Below are positions 12,906 through 21,665 of a stretch of DNA of 64,000 bases, in pieces (the stretch's first letter is position 1; each line of letters begins with the position of its first letter). The stretch spans positions 1 to 64,000 of the forward strand of contig JAFSSE010000024.1 of NCBI GenBank assembly GCA_017445755.1, read 5' to 3'. Origin of the DNA: Bacteroidales bacterium (GTDB lineage: Bacteria; Bacteroidota; Bacteroidia; Bacteroidales; UBA932). The notes under the pieces are model-generated. The model made no database searches. It was not told the DNA's origin and saw only the letters and a program-made list of their open reading frames with translations. Made by a program: the position numbers and the translations under genes.

Positions 12906-14237
12906 TCAATGAATCAATCTACCAATATCATTTCCAAAAGCCAGGAACATAAGCATCAGAAGAAGGAACATGCCTATCGCCTGGGCGACGGTCATGAACC
13001 GGTCCGACGGCTTCTTCCCGGTCAGCATTTCATAGAGACAGAAGACAATATGTCCCCCGTCAAGTCCCGGTATCGGGAGGAGGTTCATCACCCCAAGCAT
13101 AATCGACAGCAGGGCGAGAAGGTTGATGAAGGTGTACCAGTCCCAGGCCGAAGGGAAGACCTGGCCAATCGCAATAAAGCTTCCCACTGCCTTATAGGCC
13201 TTTGTCCGAGGGGTGAAAATCATGCGAAGGTCCCTCAGGTAGCCGCCTATGGTCTCTCCGGTAAGTTTCAGCCCAGCTGGAATGGCCTGCAGGAAGGTAT
13301 ATTCCCGGGTAACATGGAGGGGCAGGCGCGTAAAGACGCCGACGCGACCGAGGGAATCGACCTGCAGCGGCACCGAAAGGGTGTCCGCCCCGCGGATGAT
13401 CCCGCCGGAAAGGGTTTCACCGGAATGGGATGCAAGGAATTTACGGGCGTCCTGGAGGTAAGGGACATCCTCTCCTTCCAGGGAAAAAATACGGTCTCCG
13501 GGGCGCAGGACCGCGTTTGCGGACCCGGCCATCACCGAATCCACCACGAAGGGAATCGCCAGCTCGAACATGGAAGGGGTGTTCAGCACCTCCGCTATCC
13601 GGCCCTGGTCTATCCAGATCTTGAGGGTGTCGTTTCCGCGAAGAACTGTCGCCGTCCTGACATCCCGCCTCGCAAGATCCGCCTGAAGAGTCCCGAAATC
13701 CTCCGGCACATAATCGTCGAAAGCCAGGATCCGGTCCCCGGTCCTGAAGCCAATCGAGTAGGATAACTCATTGACATAGATACAGTTCCCCTCGTTCGGA
13801 AAATATGCGCTGCCGTAGATATCCATAATCAGGATATAGGCGAGGATGGCGAAGATGAAATTGTAAAGGACACCTCCGGCCATGACGAAAAGCCGTTTCC
13901 AGGCCGGTTTGGTCCGGAGTTCCCAGGGCTTCGGCTCCTGCTTCATCTGCTCGAGGTCCATGGACTCGTCGATCATCCCGGAAATCTTGCAGTATCCTCC
14001 AAGGGGCAGCCAGCCGATTCCATACTCGGTTTCCCAGGAGGCGGCCTTCGGGAAAAGCTTTATAAATGAGGGGCTTCTGGTAGAGAATAGCTTCTTCCCG
14101 CCGATATCGAAGAAAAGGAAAAATTTCTCCACCCGGACGCCGAAAAGGCGGGCGAAGGTGAAGTGGCCGGACTCATGGATAATGATGAGTATCGACAGGG
14201 CGAGGATGACCTGAAGGGTCTTTATGAGCACTACCAT
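12906..14237 (-). CDS. rseP: Site-2 metalloprotease RseP
   Basis: 443 residues. Intramembrane zinc protease that cuts anti-sigma factors and leftover signal peptides. The zinc motif HESGH is at 21-25 in the first membrane helix, and the third zinc ligand is in LLPIPGLDGGH (LDG 392-394) in a C-terminal helix. One or two PDZ-like regions lie between (about 140-310). The start overlaps the dxr end by 7 bases. The dxr-rseP order is a common bacterial arrangement. Confidence 0.95.
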   Translation of the reverse strand: MVVLIKTLQVILALSILIIIHESGHFTFARLFGVRVEKFFLFFDIGGKKLFSTRSPSFIKLFPKAASWETEYGIGWLPLGGYCKISGMIDESMDLEQMKQEPKPWELRTKPAWKRLFVMAGGVLYNFIFAILAYILIMDIYGSAYFPNEGNCIYVNELSYSIGFRTGDRILAFDDYVPEDFGTLQADLARRDVRTATVLRGNDTLKIWIDQGRIAEVLNTPSMFELAIPFVVDSVMAGSANAVLRPGDRIFSLEGEDVPYLQDARKFLASHSGETLSGGIIRGADTLSVPLQVDSLGRVGVFTRLPLHVTREYTFLQAIPAGLKLTGETIGGYLRDLRMIFTPRTKAYKAVGSFIAIGQVFPSAWDWYTFINLLALLSIMLGVMNLLPIPGLDGGHIVFCLYEMLTGKKPSDRFMTVAQAIGMFLLLMLMFLAFGNDIGRLIH

Positions 14238-15373
14238 GTCATTTCCTCCGCACGTTTCCGGATTTCAGAATCGGTCCCGAAAATATCCTCAATTGTCGGG
14301 TCGGAGATGAAGGGAACCTTTGCCATACAGTCCGCCGCAATGCCGGAAATGTCATAAAAACCTATCCTCCCGGAAAGGTAGGCCGCAACGGCGGCTTCGT
14401 TCGCGGCATTCAGGGCTGCGGGGACATTCCCTCCACGAGCCATCGCCTCGAAGGCGAGGGAGAGGCAGGGGAACTTCCCGAGATCGGGCTCATAAAAGGT
14501 CAGGGCGCCGAGGGAAGCGAAATCGAGTTTCCGGTTGTTCAAGGGAAGGCGTTCCGGATATGAAAGGGCCAGCTGGATCGGCTCCCGCATGTCGGGACAG
14601 CCGAGCTGGGCAAGGACGGACCCATCGACGAACTCGACCATCGAATGGATGACCGATTCGGGGTGGACGAGCACATGGATAGACTCGGTCGAGAAGAGCC
14701 ATTTTGCCTCTATGACCTCGAAGCCCTTGTTCATCATGGTCGCGGAATCGATGGTAATCTTCGCCCCCATGTTCCAGTTCGGATGTTTCAGGGCCGCATC
14801 CTTTGTGGCGCGGGCGATTTCCTCGCGGGGCCAGGTGCGGAAAGGACCACCGGAAGCTGTGAGGTGGATCTTTTCAAGCCGGTTGGGACCAGCCGCCTGG
14901 AGGCACTGGAAGATTGCCGAATGCTCCGAATCGACCGGATACACGGCCACTCCCTTCCGCTCTGCCGCGCCCATCACAATGGACCCCGCGGCAACGAGGG
15001 TCTCCTTGTTGGCAAGGGCAATCGCCTTCCCCGCCTCGATGGCGGAGAGGGTCGGGCGGAGTCCGCTGAATCCGACCATGGAAGCAACTACGACATCGAC
15101 CTCCGGGGCGGTCACCAGCTCGCACAGGGCGTCCATCCCCCCATAAACCTCCGTTCCGGAGCCAGCAAGGGCGTCCCTTACCTTCCCATAGAGGGATTCG
15201 TCGCAGATAACTGCCCGATGCGCCTTCATCTCGAGGGCCTGCTCAATCAGCAGGTCCGCACTCGAGCGGGCGGAGACGAGCTCCACTGAAAAGCGGTCAG
15301 GATGCTGCCGGACTACGTCTATTGTCTGTTTTCCGATCGATCCAGTCGATCCGAGTATCGCAATTCTCTTCAT
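14231..15373 (-). CDS. dxr: 1-deoxy-D-xylulose 5-phosphate reductoisomerase
   Basis: 380 residues. Catalyses the NADPH-dependent second step of the non-mevalonate (MEP) isoprenoid pathway. It has the N-terminal Rossmann motif GSTGSIGKQ (8-16), ALANKETLVAAG, the substrate and metal region DSEHSAIFQCL, TASGGPFR and MNKGFEVIEAKWLF, all typical. The length is standard for the family. It lies 3 bases downstream of the LytM-like gene. Confidence 0.97.
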   Translation of the reverse strand: MKRIAILGSTGSIGKQTIDVVRQHPDRFSVELVSARSSADLLIEQALEMKAHRAVICDESLYGKVRDALAGSGTEVYGGMDALCELVTAPEVDVVVASMVGFSGLRPTLSAIEAGKAIALANKETLVAAGSIVMGAAERKGVAVYPVDSEHSAIFQCLQAAGPNRLEKIHLTASGGPFRTWPREEIARATKDAALKHPNWNMGAKITIDSATMMNKGFEVIEAKWLFSTESIHVLVHPESVIHSMVEFVDGSVLAQLGCPDMREPIQLALSYPERLPLNNRKLDFASLGALTFYEPDLGKFPCLSLAFEAMARGGNVPAALNAANEAAVAAYLSGRIGFYDISGIAADCMAKVPFISDPTIEDIFGTDSEIRKRAEEMTW

Positions 15374-15376
15374 TCC

Positions 15377-16198
15377 CTAAAATCCAATGTACCCTGCCGG
15401 ATCCACCGACCGGCCTTCATACCACAGTTCGAACCGCAGGGACTCATTCCCGAGAAGGGCTATAGGCGTCCCGGCCCTGACCTGGTCCCCAACCTTGTGG
15501 AGGAGCTTGCTGGCATGGCCGTACACGGAGACGATGTCCCCGTCGTGCTGGAGCACCAGCGTATAGCCCTCGTCCGCATCCCAGGAGACGTAAACAATGC
15601 TGCCATCGAGCACGGACATCACCGTCGTACCGGGCTGGGCTGAGACCTCCAAATAAGGATGGGAAGGTCCATACCCCACTGAAACAGAGCCCCTTATCGG
15701 GACGAAGAAATGGATTCCCTCTATCGGCAGATTCCGTTTCTTACCCGAAATCTCGTAACGCTCTTCTTCCGCGACCATGGCCCTCAGCGCGGAATCCGCA
15801 GCCGCGGCGTCCTTCGAACCCAGCTCACGCTCTGAGGATATCCTGGAAATCAGACTGTCCAGCCGGATAGGATCCTCGCCGGAAACGACCCTCCGGAGAT
15901 TCTCCGTATAGAGTTCCCACTGGAGGATTCTCGTCTCGAGGGAATCTATCCTCATCGCGTTCTGGACGGCCTGCTTCCGCGTCTGGGCATCCGGATATCC
16001 CGGTATGAATGACCTGAGCGGAGTATAGGCGATTATGCAGAATGCGGCTACCAGAACGAGGACCAGAATCGTAATCAGCCCGATGACCATCCGCCCCCGC
16101 GAAAAGCGGAGCGAACGGACCTCGCGGTGGGAAACGTCCTCAGTCAGAGAGAGACGGAATATGTCGGAACGTTTTTTCCTGGTGGTTTTTTTCTCCAT
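15377..16198 (-). CDS. Membrane-anchored LytM (M23)-like protein, probably not catalytic
   Basis: 273 residues: a basic cytoplasmic N-terminus, one membrane helix (about 37-60), a helical coiled-coil region (~75-150) and a C-terminal M23/LytM-like domain (~165-273). The family's zinc residues are degraded. The HxGxD region reads SHPYLEVSAQPGT and the final HxH reads SLRFELWYEG, while YGHASKLL is kept. It therefore probably acts as a binding or activating protein in cell-wall remodelling, like EnvC/NlpD-type LytM proteins. It heads the dxr/rseP operon; TAACTTTG on the minus strand at 16325-16332, inside ruvX, may be its promoter. Confidence 0.88.
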   Translation of the reverse strand: MEKKTTRKKRSDIFRLSLTEDVSHREVRSLRFSRGRMVIGLITILVLVLVAAFCIIAYTPLRSFIPGYPDAQTRKQAVQNAMRIDSLETRILQWELYTENLRRVVSGEDPIRLDSLISRISSERELGSKDAAAADSALRAMVAEEERYEISGKKRNLPIEGIHFFVPIRGSVSVGYGPSHPYLEVSAQPGTTVMSVLDGSIVYVSWDADEGYTLVLQHDGDIVSVYGHASKLLHKVGDQVRAGTPIALLGNESLRFELWYEGRSVDPAGYIGF

Positions 16199-16208
16199 AA
16201 AAATGTGT

Positions 16209-16216
16209 TACCTTTG
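16209..16216 (+). promoter_or_regulatory. Promoter -7 element for ruvX-def
   Basis: TACCTTTG on the plus strand lies only 5 bases before the ruvX ATG at 16222, implying a very short leader or leaderless mRNA. Confidence 0.55.
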
Positions 16217-16221
16217 CACCA

Positions 16222-16710
16222 ATGGACAGACTCGTAGGAATAGATTACGGGAGGAAACGCACCGGCGTCGCCGTGAGCGATCCACTCCGCATCTTTTCAT
16301 CCGCCCTTGATACGGTCGATACTGCAAAGTTAATAGATTATCTCAAAAATTATGCTCAAGTAGAGACAATCGGACGATTTGTCGTTGGTTTCCCCGTAAA
16401 CATGGACGGACGGCCTTCCGAGGCGGCCGCCGACGTAGAGGCCTTCCTGAAGGTCCTTGAGCGGGAATTCCCGGGGATTCCGGTAACGCTTGAAGACGAA
16501 AGGTTCACCTCCGTCCTCGCCCACCGGACGATGATTGACGGCGGCATGAAGGCAAAAGACCGCCGCGACAAGGCCTCGGTGGACAGAATCAGCGCCGCCA
16601 TCATCCTCCAATCCTACATGGACCGGACCGGCGGGGCGCATCTCAATGTGAACCCGGACGCGGTCCCAGAGTCGATGGCCAGGAATGTGACAAAAAAAAG
16701 AAGAAAATGA
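16222..16710 (+). CDS. ruvX: Putative pre-16S rRNA nuclease / Holliday junction resolvase homologue
   Basis: 162 residues of the YqgF/RuvX family, an RNase H-like fold involved in 16S rRNA 5'-end maturation. It shows the family motifs GIDYGRKRTGVAVSD at 6-20, VVGFPVNMDG in the middle and a conserved acidic region (VTLEDERFTSVLA, DKASVDRISAAIILQSYM). It has an unusual basic tail (RNVTKKRRK) overlapping the def start by 4 bases. Confidence 0.93.
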   Translation: MDRLVGIDYGRKRTGVAVSDPLRIFSSALDTVDTAKLIDYLKNYAQVETIGRFVVGFPVNMDGRPSEAAADVEAFLKVLEREFPGIPVTLEDERFTSVLAHRTMIDGGMKAKDRRDKASVDRISAAIILQSYMDRTGGAHLNVNPDAVPESMARNVTKKRRK

Positions 16711-17261
16711 TACAGCCGATTTACCTCTATGGTTCCGAAGTGCTCCGCCGGAAGGCCGAGGAGATGGACCTTGGCGACAGGGAAGGCATCGCCGCCCTCG
16801 TCCAGGACCTTAAGGACACCCTGAAAGTCGCCGAGGGCTGCGGCCTCGCCGCTCCCCAGATAGGAGTCAGCCGAAAGGCAGTCATCGTAGACGGAACCGA
16901 AATGACTGACGTCTATCCCTATCTCAAGGACTTCAAGCGCACCCTTATCAACCCGGTAGTCGTTTCGGAGAGCTCCGAAAAGTGCACCTACCAGGAGGGC
17001 TGTCTCAGCATCCCCGGCATCTATGCCGACGTGGTCCGCCCAGCCGCCATCACGGTAACCTACTATGACGAGGACCTCAAACAGGTGACCGAGACCTTCG
17101 ACAAATTCGCCGCCCGGATGGTCCAGCATGAGCTTTCCCACCTCGACGGCAACATGTTCACCGACGACGTAGCCCCCATCCGGAAAAAGATGCTCTCAAA
17201 AAAGCTCCAGAACATCCAGAAGGGCAAGGTCCATCCCCGCTACGCTTCGAAATTGAAATAA
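16707..17261 (+). CDS. def: Peptide deformylase
   Basis: 184 residues. Removes the formyl group from nascent N-terminal methionine. All three motifs are present: GCGLAAPQ (44-51), EGCLS (97-101, metal Cys) and HELSH (141-145, metal His and catalytic Glu). It is coupled to ruvX by a 4-base overlap, an arrangement often seen in this phylum. The basic C-terminus (KKLQNIQKGKVHPRY) is typical of the Bacteroidota form. Confidence 0.97.
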   Translation: MIQPIYLYGSEVLRRKAEEMDLGDREGIAALVQDLKDTLKVAEGCGLAAPQIGVSRKAVIVDGTEMTDVYPYLKDFKRTLINPVVVSESSEKCTYQEGCLSIPGIYADVVRPAAITVTYYDEDLKQVTETFDKFAARMVQHELSHLDGNMFTDDVAPIRKKMLSKKLQNIQKGKVHPRYASKLK

Positions 17262-17279
17262 TCGACTAAGAATCCTCCG

Positions 17280-18743
17280 TCAAATCTCAGCGAAGAGATC
17301 ATCTGCCGTAACGACGGCATTCACAATTCCGGCATATTTGTTCCTGACGACACCACACGTTGTAACAAGGACTGTCTGGATGGGATTCCTTGTCCTGGTG
17401 ACAGCGCGGAAGGAGTTCCTCCTTCGGGCGAAATCCTTCTCATCCTTTCCGGAAAGAGGATAGTCATCCTCGTAGAATCGCATTTCGCAGAGAGTGACGC
17501 CAAAACTGCCCTTGTCAATAACAAGATCAACCTGAGCTCCCTCTATTCCGTTATCAGGGTCTTTTTTGCACTGCCAGGAGCAGACGCGCGTGGGAATTCC
17601 GCTGATTCCCAGTTTTTTCTTAATCTGTTCCGAATGGAGGAGGCAGATTCTTTCAAAAGAGTGTCCAGCCCAATTGTCAAATACCCTGGAAGGAATCTGG
17701 GAGAAGTCATCGCTATAGAGAATTCCATCCTTCAGGAATTTGAAGTAGAAAAGCGTAAAGTTATCAATCAATTGGTACATGGAATCCTTCTTTGCCTTCC
17801 CGAAAGCAGTGTACCGACGGATGAAACCGGATTTCTCCAAGTCTTCAAGGATAGTAGACAGTGTACCTCCGTCACTCAGTCCGCTCTCCCTGATAATCTC
17901 CTCACGAAGCATACCTGAACCCTTGCCGGACAATGCAGTGATTACCTTGACATAGGGCAACGGCTGTTCAAACGCAACCCTGTAGAGCATCTCAAATTCA
18001 TTGTACAGTGTAGGGGAATCCCCGAAAAACATGCGGTTGACGCCGCTTGCAACTGTATCCATCGGAAGGAATTCATCCCAGTAGTATGGAATGCCTCCCA
18101 GAATCATATAGGCCTCCATTATGTTCTTCCGGGTCATTGCGAGGTGCTTGCTCTCGGCGAACTTCTCACATTCACGAAGATTGAATGGCTTGATATTCAA
18201 AACGTCCGATTGTCTGCGGTAAAGGCCTCCCTTGTCTGAGAGGAATTCCTTGAAAATCCACGATGTAGAAGAGGCACAAACCACAAGAAGTATGTCATGG
18301 CGTTTAGATGCCCACCCATTCCAGAACGAGGATAGCATTGAGAGGAAATCTGACTCCGGTGTTTCCATCCAGGACAGTTCATCCAGGAAGAGAACCTTTT
18401 TGGCGGGATGCTCTGCCGACAGATCTTCTGCTCCAATCAGGTCCTTAAGCAGTTCGAATGCTTCACGCCAATCAGAAGGTACCGGGCAAGAACCAAGACC
18501 TTGTCGAAGGAGGGAATTCCAGAATGAGCGAAGCTCCTGTGAAAGCTTCTCACCGGGCGTCATGGAACTACTTTCAGATATATACTCTCCCGTATGTTCA
18601 AAAAAAATCCTGCCACGGAAAGTCTCATTTACCAGAAATGTTTTTCCGACCCTGCGCCTCCCATATACAATAACAAGACGGGAATACTCAGAATCGTAAG
18701 CGTGCATTAAGCGCTCCTGCTCTATTTCTCTTCCAATGACCAT
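17280..18743 (-). CDS. AAA ATPase with DUF234-type C-terminus
   Basis: 487 residues from the ATG at 18743, which has a GGAG sequence 10 bases upstream and is preferred over an ATG 30 bases earlier. It has Walker A GRRRVGKT (28-35), Walker B LFLDEL (118-123) and a sensor-like region (LLVVCASSTSWIFKEF), then a winged-helix part and a DUF234-like C-terminal nuclease-resembling domain (QVDLVIDKGSFGVTLCEMRFYEDDYPL). The family is scattered by horizontal transfer in archaea and gut Bacteroidota; its function is unproven, with mobile-element or defence roles proposed. A TATATTTG promoter box lies at 18761-18768 (minus). Confidence 0.88.
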   Translation of the reverse strand: MVIGREIEQERLMHAYDSEYSRLVIVYGRRRVGKTFLVNETFRGRIFFEHTGEYISESSSMTPGEKLSQELRSFWNSLLRQGLGSCPVPSDWREAFELLKDLIGAEDLSAEHPAKKVLFLDELSWMETPESDFLSMLSSFWNGWASKRHDILLVVCASSTSWIFKEFLSDKGGLYRRQSDVLNIKPFNLRECEKFAESKHLAMTRKNIMEAYMILGGIPYYWDEFLPMDTVASGVNRMFFGDSPTLYNEFEMLYRVAFEQPLPYVKVITALSGKGSGMLREEIIRESGLSDGGTLSTILEDLEKSGFIRRYTAFGKAKKDSMYQLIDNFTLFYFKFLKDGILYSDDFSQIPSRVFDNWAGHSFERICLLHSEQIKKKLGISGIPTRVCSWQCKKDPDNGIEGAQVDLVIDKGSFGVTLCEMRFYEDDYPLSGKDEKDFARRRNSFRAVTRTRNPIQTVLVTTCGVVRNKYAGIVNAVVTADDLFAEI

Positions 18744-18786
18744 AGCTATCTCCTTTTTTGCAAATATAATCATTTATTTTTAGTTC

Positions 18787-18922
18787 CCAGCGGAATCTCG
18801 ATTTTTTTGCCAGATTCCGCTGGAATAGAATTTCGTTGTAATAATCATATTTTCAGGAGTTTACACTGAGGATTAAATTTTGCTGTAGCGGAATCTCGAT
18901 TTTTTTGCCAGATTCCGCTGGA
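18787..18922. repeat. Two identical 36-bp hairpin repeats
   Basis: Copy one is at 18789-18824 and copy two at 18887-18922, 98 bases apart and identical over about 36 bases. Each is a hairpin: AGCGGAATCT, a 13-base loop (CGATTTTTTTGCC), AGATTCCGCT. In copy one the stem extends to 12 bp (CCAGCGGAATCT 18787-18798 with AGATTCCGCTGG 18812-18823). They sit between two divergent genes, the ATPase and the Bro-N gene. They could be a REP-like element, a shared operator, or relics of a small mobile element. Confidence 0.88.
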
Positions 18923-18974
18923 GGACATGCTGTCATTTTTTATCCTGTCTCCGCGGATTACAAGCTTGCAATTA

Positions 18975-19006
18975 TTTGTTTCCGCCCTGCTTTTGAGTTA
19001 TCTTTG
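18975..19006 (+). promoter_or_regulatory. Promoter of the Bro-N gene
   Basis: TTTG (18975-18978), 20 bases, TATCTTTG (18999-19006), 16 bases before the ATG at 19023. This is a full Bacteroidota consensus. Confidence 0.8.
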
Positions 19007-19022
19007 TGAAAAAGAAACGAGT

Positions 19023-19895
19023 ATGTCAGATATTGAGAAAATTCAGTTGTTCGAGGGTCGGAAGATTCGGACGGTTTGGGACGAGAAGGAAGAAAAGTGG
19101 TACTTTTCAGTGCTTGATGTGATTGAGATTCTTACGGACAGTAAGGATCCTACTGATTATTTCAAGAAAATGAGGAAGCGTGAGGTCGGGTTGGCCGAGT
19201 ACGTGGGGACAAATTGTCCCCAGGTAGAAATGCTCACTCCAACAGGGAAACACAGGAAAACATTGGCTGGAGAGATGGCCGTTATTCTGCGAATAATTGA
19301 ATCTATTCCTTCTAAGAAGGCAGAGCCGTTCAAGGTCTGGATGGCTCAGGTCGCCGCGGAGCGGATTAATCAAGCTATTGATCCGGAGCGCAGTATCGAC
19401 CAGGCAATAGCGGATTATCGGCGTTTGGGATACTCGGAGGCGTGGATTACCCAGAGAATCAAAACCATCGAAATCCGGAAAGGGCTCACCGACGAGTGGA
19501 AACGTGGTGGAGTGACGCAGGAGGTGGACTTTGCTTTCCTCACAGACCTTATGTCCAAAACCTGGAGCGGGCTGACGACACGTGAGTATAAGAAGTACAA
19601 AGGCCTCACCAAAGAGAATCTGCGGGACAACATGACCAATATGGAACTGCTCCTCAACGCCTTGGCGGAAGAAACCGCCACGGAAATCAGCAAGGCTCGC
19701 AGTCCGGAAGGTTTGGCGGAGAATGCCGGGGTTGCCAAGGAAGGTGCTGAAGTGGCAAAATCGGCTCGCGAAGAGGCGGAAAAGCGTATCGGTCACAGCG
19801 TTATCTCTCCCAAGAAAGCCATAGACCACATCCAATCGCCGGAGCAGCTTCCATTCAGTGAGCCGGAAGAACAAACAGGAGATAAAGACTATTAG
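19023..19895 (+). CDS. Bro-N domain (phage antirepressor-like) protein
   Basis: 290 residues from the ATG at 19023, chosen over the upstream in-frame start at 18927 because a full promoter lies between them. Residues ~1-110 form a Bro-N domain (IQLFEGRKIRTVWDEKEEKWYFSVLDVIEIL, then PTGKHRKTLAGEMAVILRIIESI). The rest resembles the helical C-terminal region of Bacteroidota chromosomal Bro proteins (GYSEAWITQRIKTIEIRKGLTDEW; LTTREYKKYKGL). Bro-N proteins bind DNA, and relatives are phage antirepressors, but many stand alone in gut genomes with unknown roles. It marks the region as accessory. Confidence 0.88.
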   Translation: MSDIEKIQLFEGRKIRTVWDEKEEKWYFSVLDVIEILTDSKDPTDYFKKMRKREVGLAEYVGTNCPQVEMLTPTGKHRKTLAGEMAVILRIIESIPSKKAEPFKVWMAQVAAERINQAIDPERSIDQAIADYRRLGYSEAWITQRIKTIEIRKGLTDEWKRGGVTQEVDFAFLTDLMSKTWSGLTTREYKKYKGLTKENLRDNMTNMELLLNALAEETATEISKARSPEGLAENAGVAKEGAEVAKSAREEAEKRIGHSVISPKKAIDHIQSPEQLPFSEPEEQTGDKDY

Positions 19896-19899
19896 ATTA

Positions 19900-20133
19900 A
19901 TGCGAAATGCGTCCGTCCATACAGTCATCTGTGCCCTGTGTCTAGGTGTTATCGCCTCCTGCTCATCATCATGGACCGACGCGTGCACAGTCACCGGGCC
20001 GGACGGGGTACAGTGGCATACCATGACCGTGGAGCGGTGGCTCCTCTCCAACCGCCATTCAACCGACGAGGAACCTCGCGCGGCTGCGGTAACAAAATCT
20101 GTTACCCGGAATATGGCGTGGGGGAAGAAATAA
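19900..20133 (+). CDS. Possible small lipoprotein
   Basis: 77 residues from the ATG at 19900, 4 bases after the Bro-N stop. The N-terminus MRNASVHTVICALCLGVIASC has a hydrophobic core and a lipobox-like VIASC, followed by SSS. The rest is short and without recognisable features. It could be a real lipoprotein co-transcribed with the Bro-N gene, or a chance frame. I favour a gene because of the signal and spacing, with low certainty. Confidence 0.4.
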   Translation: MRNASVHTVICALCLGVIASCSSSWTDACTVTGPDGVQWHTMTVERWLLSNRHSTDEEPRAAAVTKSVTRNMAWGKK

Positions 20134-20297
20134 ATGGCGTTTTCCGGAATTATTTGTAATTTTGTAAATCCGTACCCGGGTTTACGGCCGTTTTGTGGCT
20201 ATTTATTGACATCGTGTTTGTTACCCGTTTGTTACTTTTGGTGCGGACAAAACATATTAACGCACTGAAACACAATAATTTATAAAGCTATTATTCT

Positions 20298-21662
20298 ATG
20301 GGAGCATTTCACGCATACGACATCCGCGGAGTCTGGGGCAAAGACTGGGACCTCGACATCGCATACAAGGTAGGATATTTCATCCCCGTTCTGCTTAAGG
20401 CGGACAAGGTCCTCGTGGGCCGCGACTGCAGGGTTTCATCTGACGAAATCCACGATGCGGTCATCAGGGGAATCAATGACGCCGGAGCCGACGTCTATGA
20501 CATCGGACTCAGCTCGACGCCGCTGGTATATTTCGGAACGGCGAACTACGGCTTCGACGCCTCGATCCAGATTACCGCTTCCCATAATCCGGCCGAGTAC
20601 AACGGCATGAAGGTGTCCACAACGGACGCCCAGGCCGTGGGCTTCGACGCCGGGCTCGGGACAATCAAGGGCTGGATCGACGAGGGAAAACCCACTCCGG
20701 TGGCTGCGCAGCGGGGAAAAGTCTTCCAAAAAGAAATCCTCGGCGACTATCTCGTCTTCATGAGAAAATTCGTCAAGGACTATAGCGGCCTCACCATAGC
20801 GATGGACCTTTCCAACGGAATGGCGAACCTCTTCGCAAAGGAAATCTTCGGGACCGGAAAGAACTTCCACTATCTCTTCGACACCCTCGACGGCCGTTTC
20901 CCCAACCATGAGCCGAACCCCCTCATCGAGAAAAACTGCTATCCCCTTGAGGAGAAAGTACGCGAAGTCGGAGCCGACGCCGGTGTTATCTACGACGGAG
21001 ACGCGGACCGCGTAATGTTCGTGGACGAGAGGGGAACCTTCATCTCCCCCGACCTCATGATTGCCCTTATGGGCCGTTATTTTGTGGGAGAAAGGGGTCT
21101 CAAGGGGCTTGTGCTCCAGGATATCCGCTCTTCCAAGGCAGTCGGCGAATACCTCGCCCCGATGGGCTGCGAAATGAGGACATGGAAGGTCGGTCGCGCC
21201 TTTGCCGCCGCGAAACTCCGCGAGATTGACGGAGTCTGGGGCGGAGAACTGGCCGGGCACTACTATTTCCGCGACTTCTTCTACTCGGACAGCGGCCTTC
21301 TCGCCTCCATAATCCTTCTCAACATCGTCGCCGACCTTAAAAAGGAGGGAAAGACCCTCTCGGAGGCGATTTCGGAGATCGTCCGGTACGAGAACTCCGG
21401 GGAAATCAACTACCGCGTCGAAGACAAGAAGGGAGCGATGGATGCCGTAAAGGCCCATTTCACCGAAAAAGAAACTCCGACCGCTTTTATGGACTTCGAC
21501 GGATACAGGGTCGAGTTCCCTTCATGGTGGTTCAACATCCGTCCTTCCAATACCGAACCCTACCTCCGCTTCATCTGCGAGGCGTCCTCCAAGGAACTCC
21601 TCCGCGAGAAGATCGCCGAGACGGACAAAATCCTCTTCGAGCAGTTCGGAGCAACACGTTAG
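20298..21662 (+). CDS. Phosphomannomutase/phosphoglucomutase
   Basis: 454 residues of the alpha-D-phosphohexomutase family, which interconverts hexose 1- and 6-phosphates for glycan and nucleotide-sugar synthesis. The catalytic serine loop TASHNP is at 93-98 (Ser 95), metal-binding DGDADR at about 233-238, a sugar-binding GE-like loop in GVWGGELAGH, and a C-terminal phosphate-binding RPSNTEPYLRF. Substrate choice (Man or Glc) cannot be read from the sequence. Candidate TAnnTTTG boxes lie at 20157-20164 and 20233-20240 upstream. It is followed 3 bases later by the M23/LysM gene. Confidence 0.94.
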   Translation: MGAFHAYDIRGVWGKDWDLDIAYKVGYFIPVLLKADKVLVGRDCRVSSDEIHDAVIRGINDAGADVYDIGLSSTPLVYFGTANYGFDASIQITASHNPAEYNGMKVSTTDAQAVGFDAGLGTIKGWIDEGKPTPVAAQRGKVFQKEILGDYLVFMRKFVKDYSGLTIAMDLSNGMANLFAKEIFGTGKNFHYLFDTLDGRFPNHEPNPLIEKNCYPLEEKVREVGADAGVIYDGDADRVMFVDERGTFISPDLMIALMGRYFVGERGLKGLVLQDIRSSKAVGEYLAPMGCEMRTWKVGRAFAAAKLREIDGVWGGELAGHYYFRDFFYSDSGLLASIILLNIVADLKKEGKTLSEAISEIVRYENSGEINYRVEDKKGAMDAVKAHFTEKETPTAFMDFDGYRVEFPSWWFNIRPSNTEPYLRFICEASSKELLREKIAETDKILFEQFGATR

Positions 21663-21665
21663 CCA

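Noticed and set aside
18787-18823. Rho-independent terminator
   Set aside because: The T run is in the loop, not after the stem, and neither neighbouring gene ends there.
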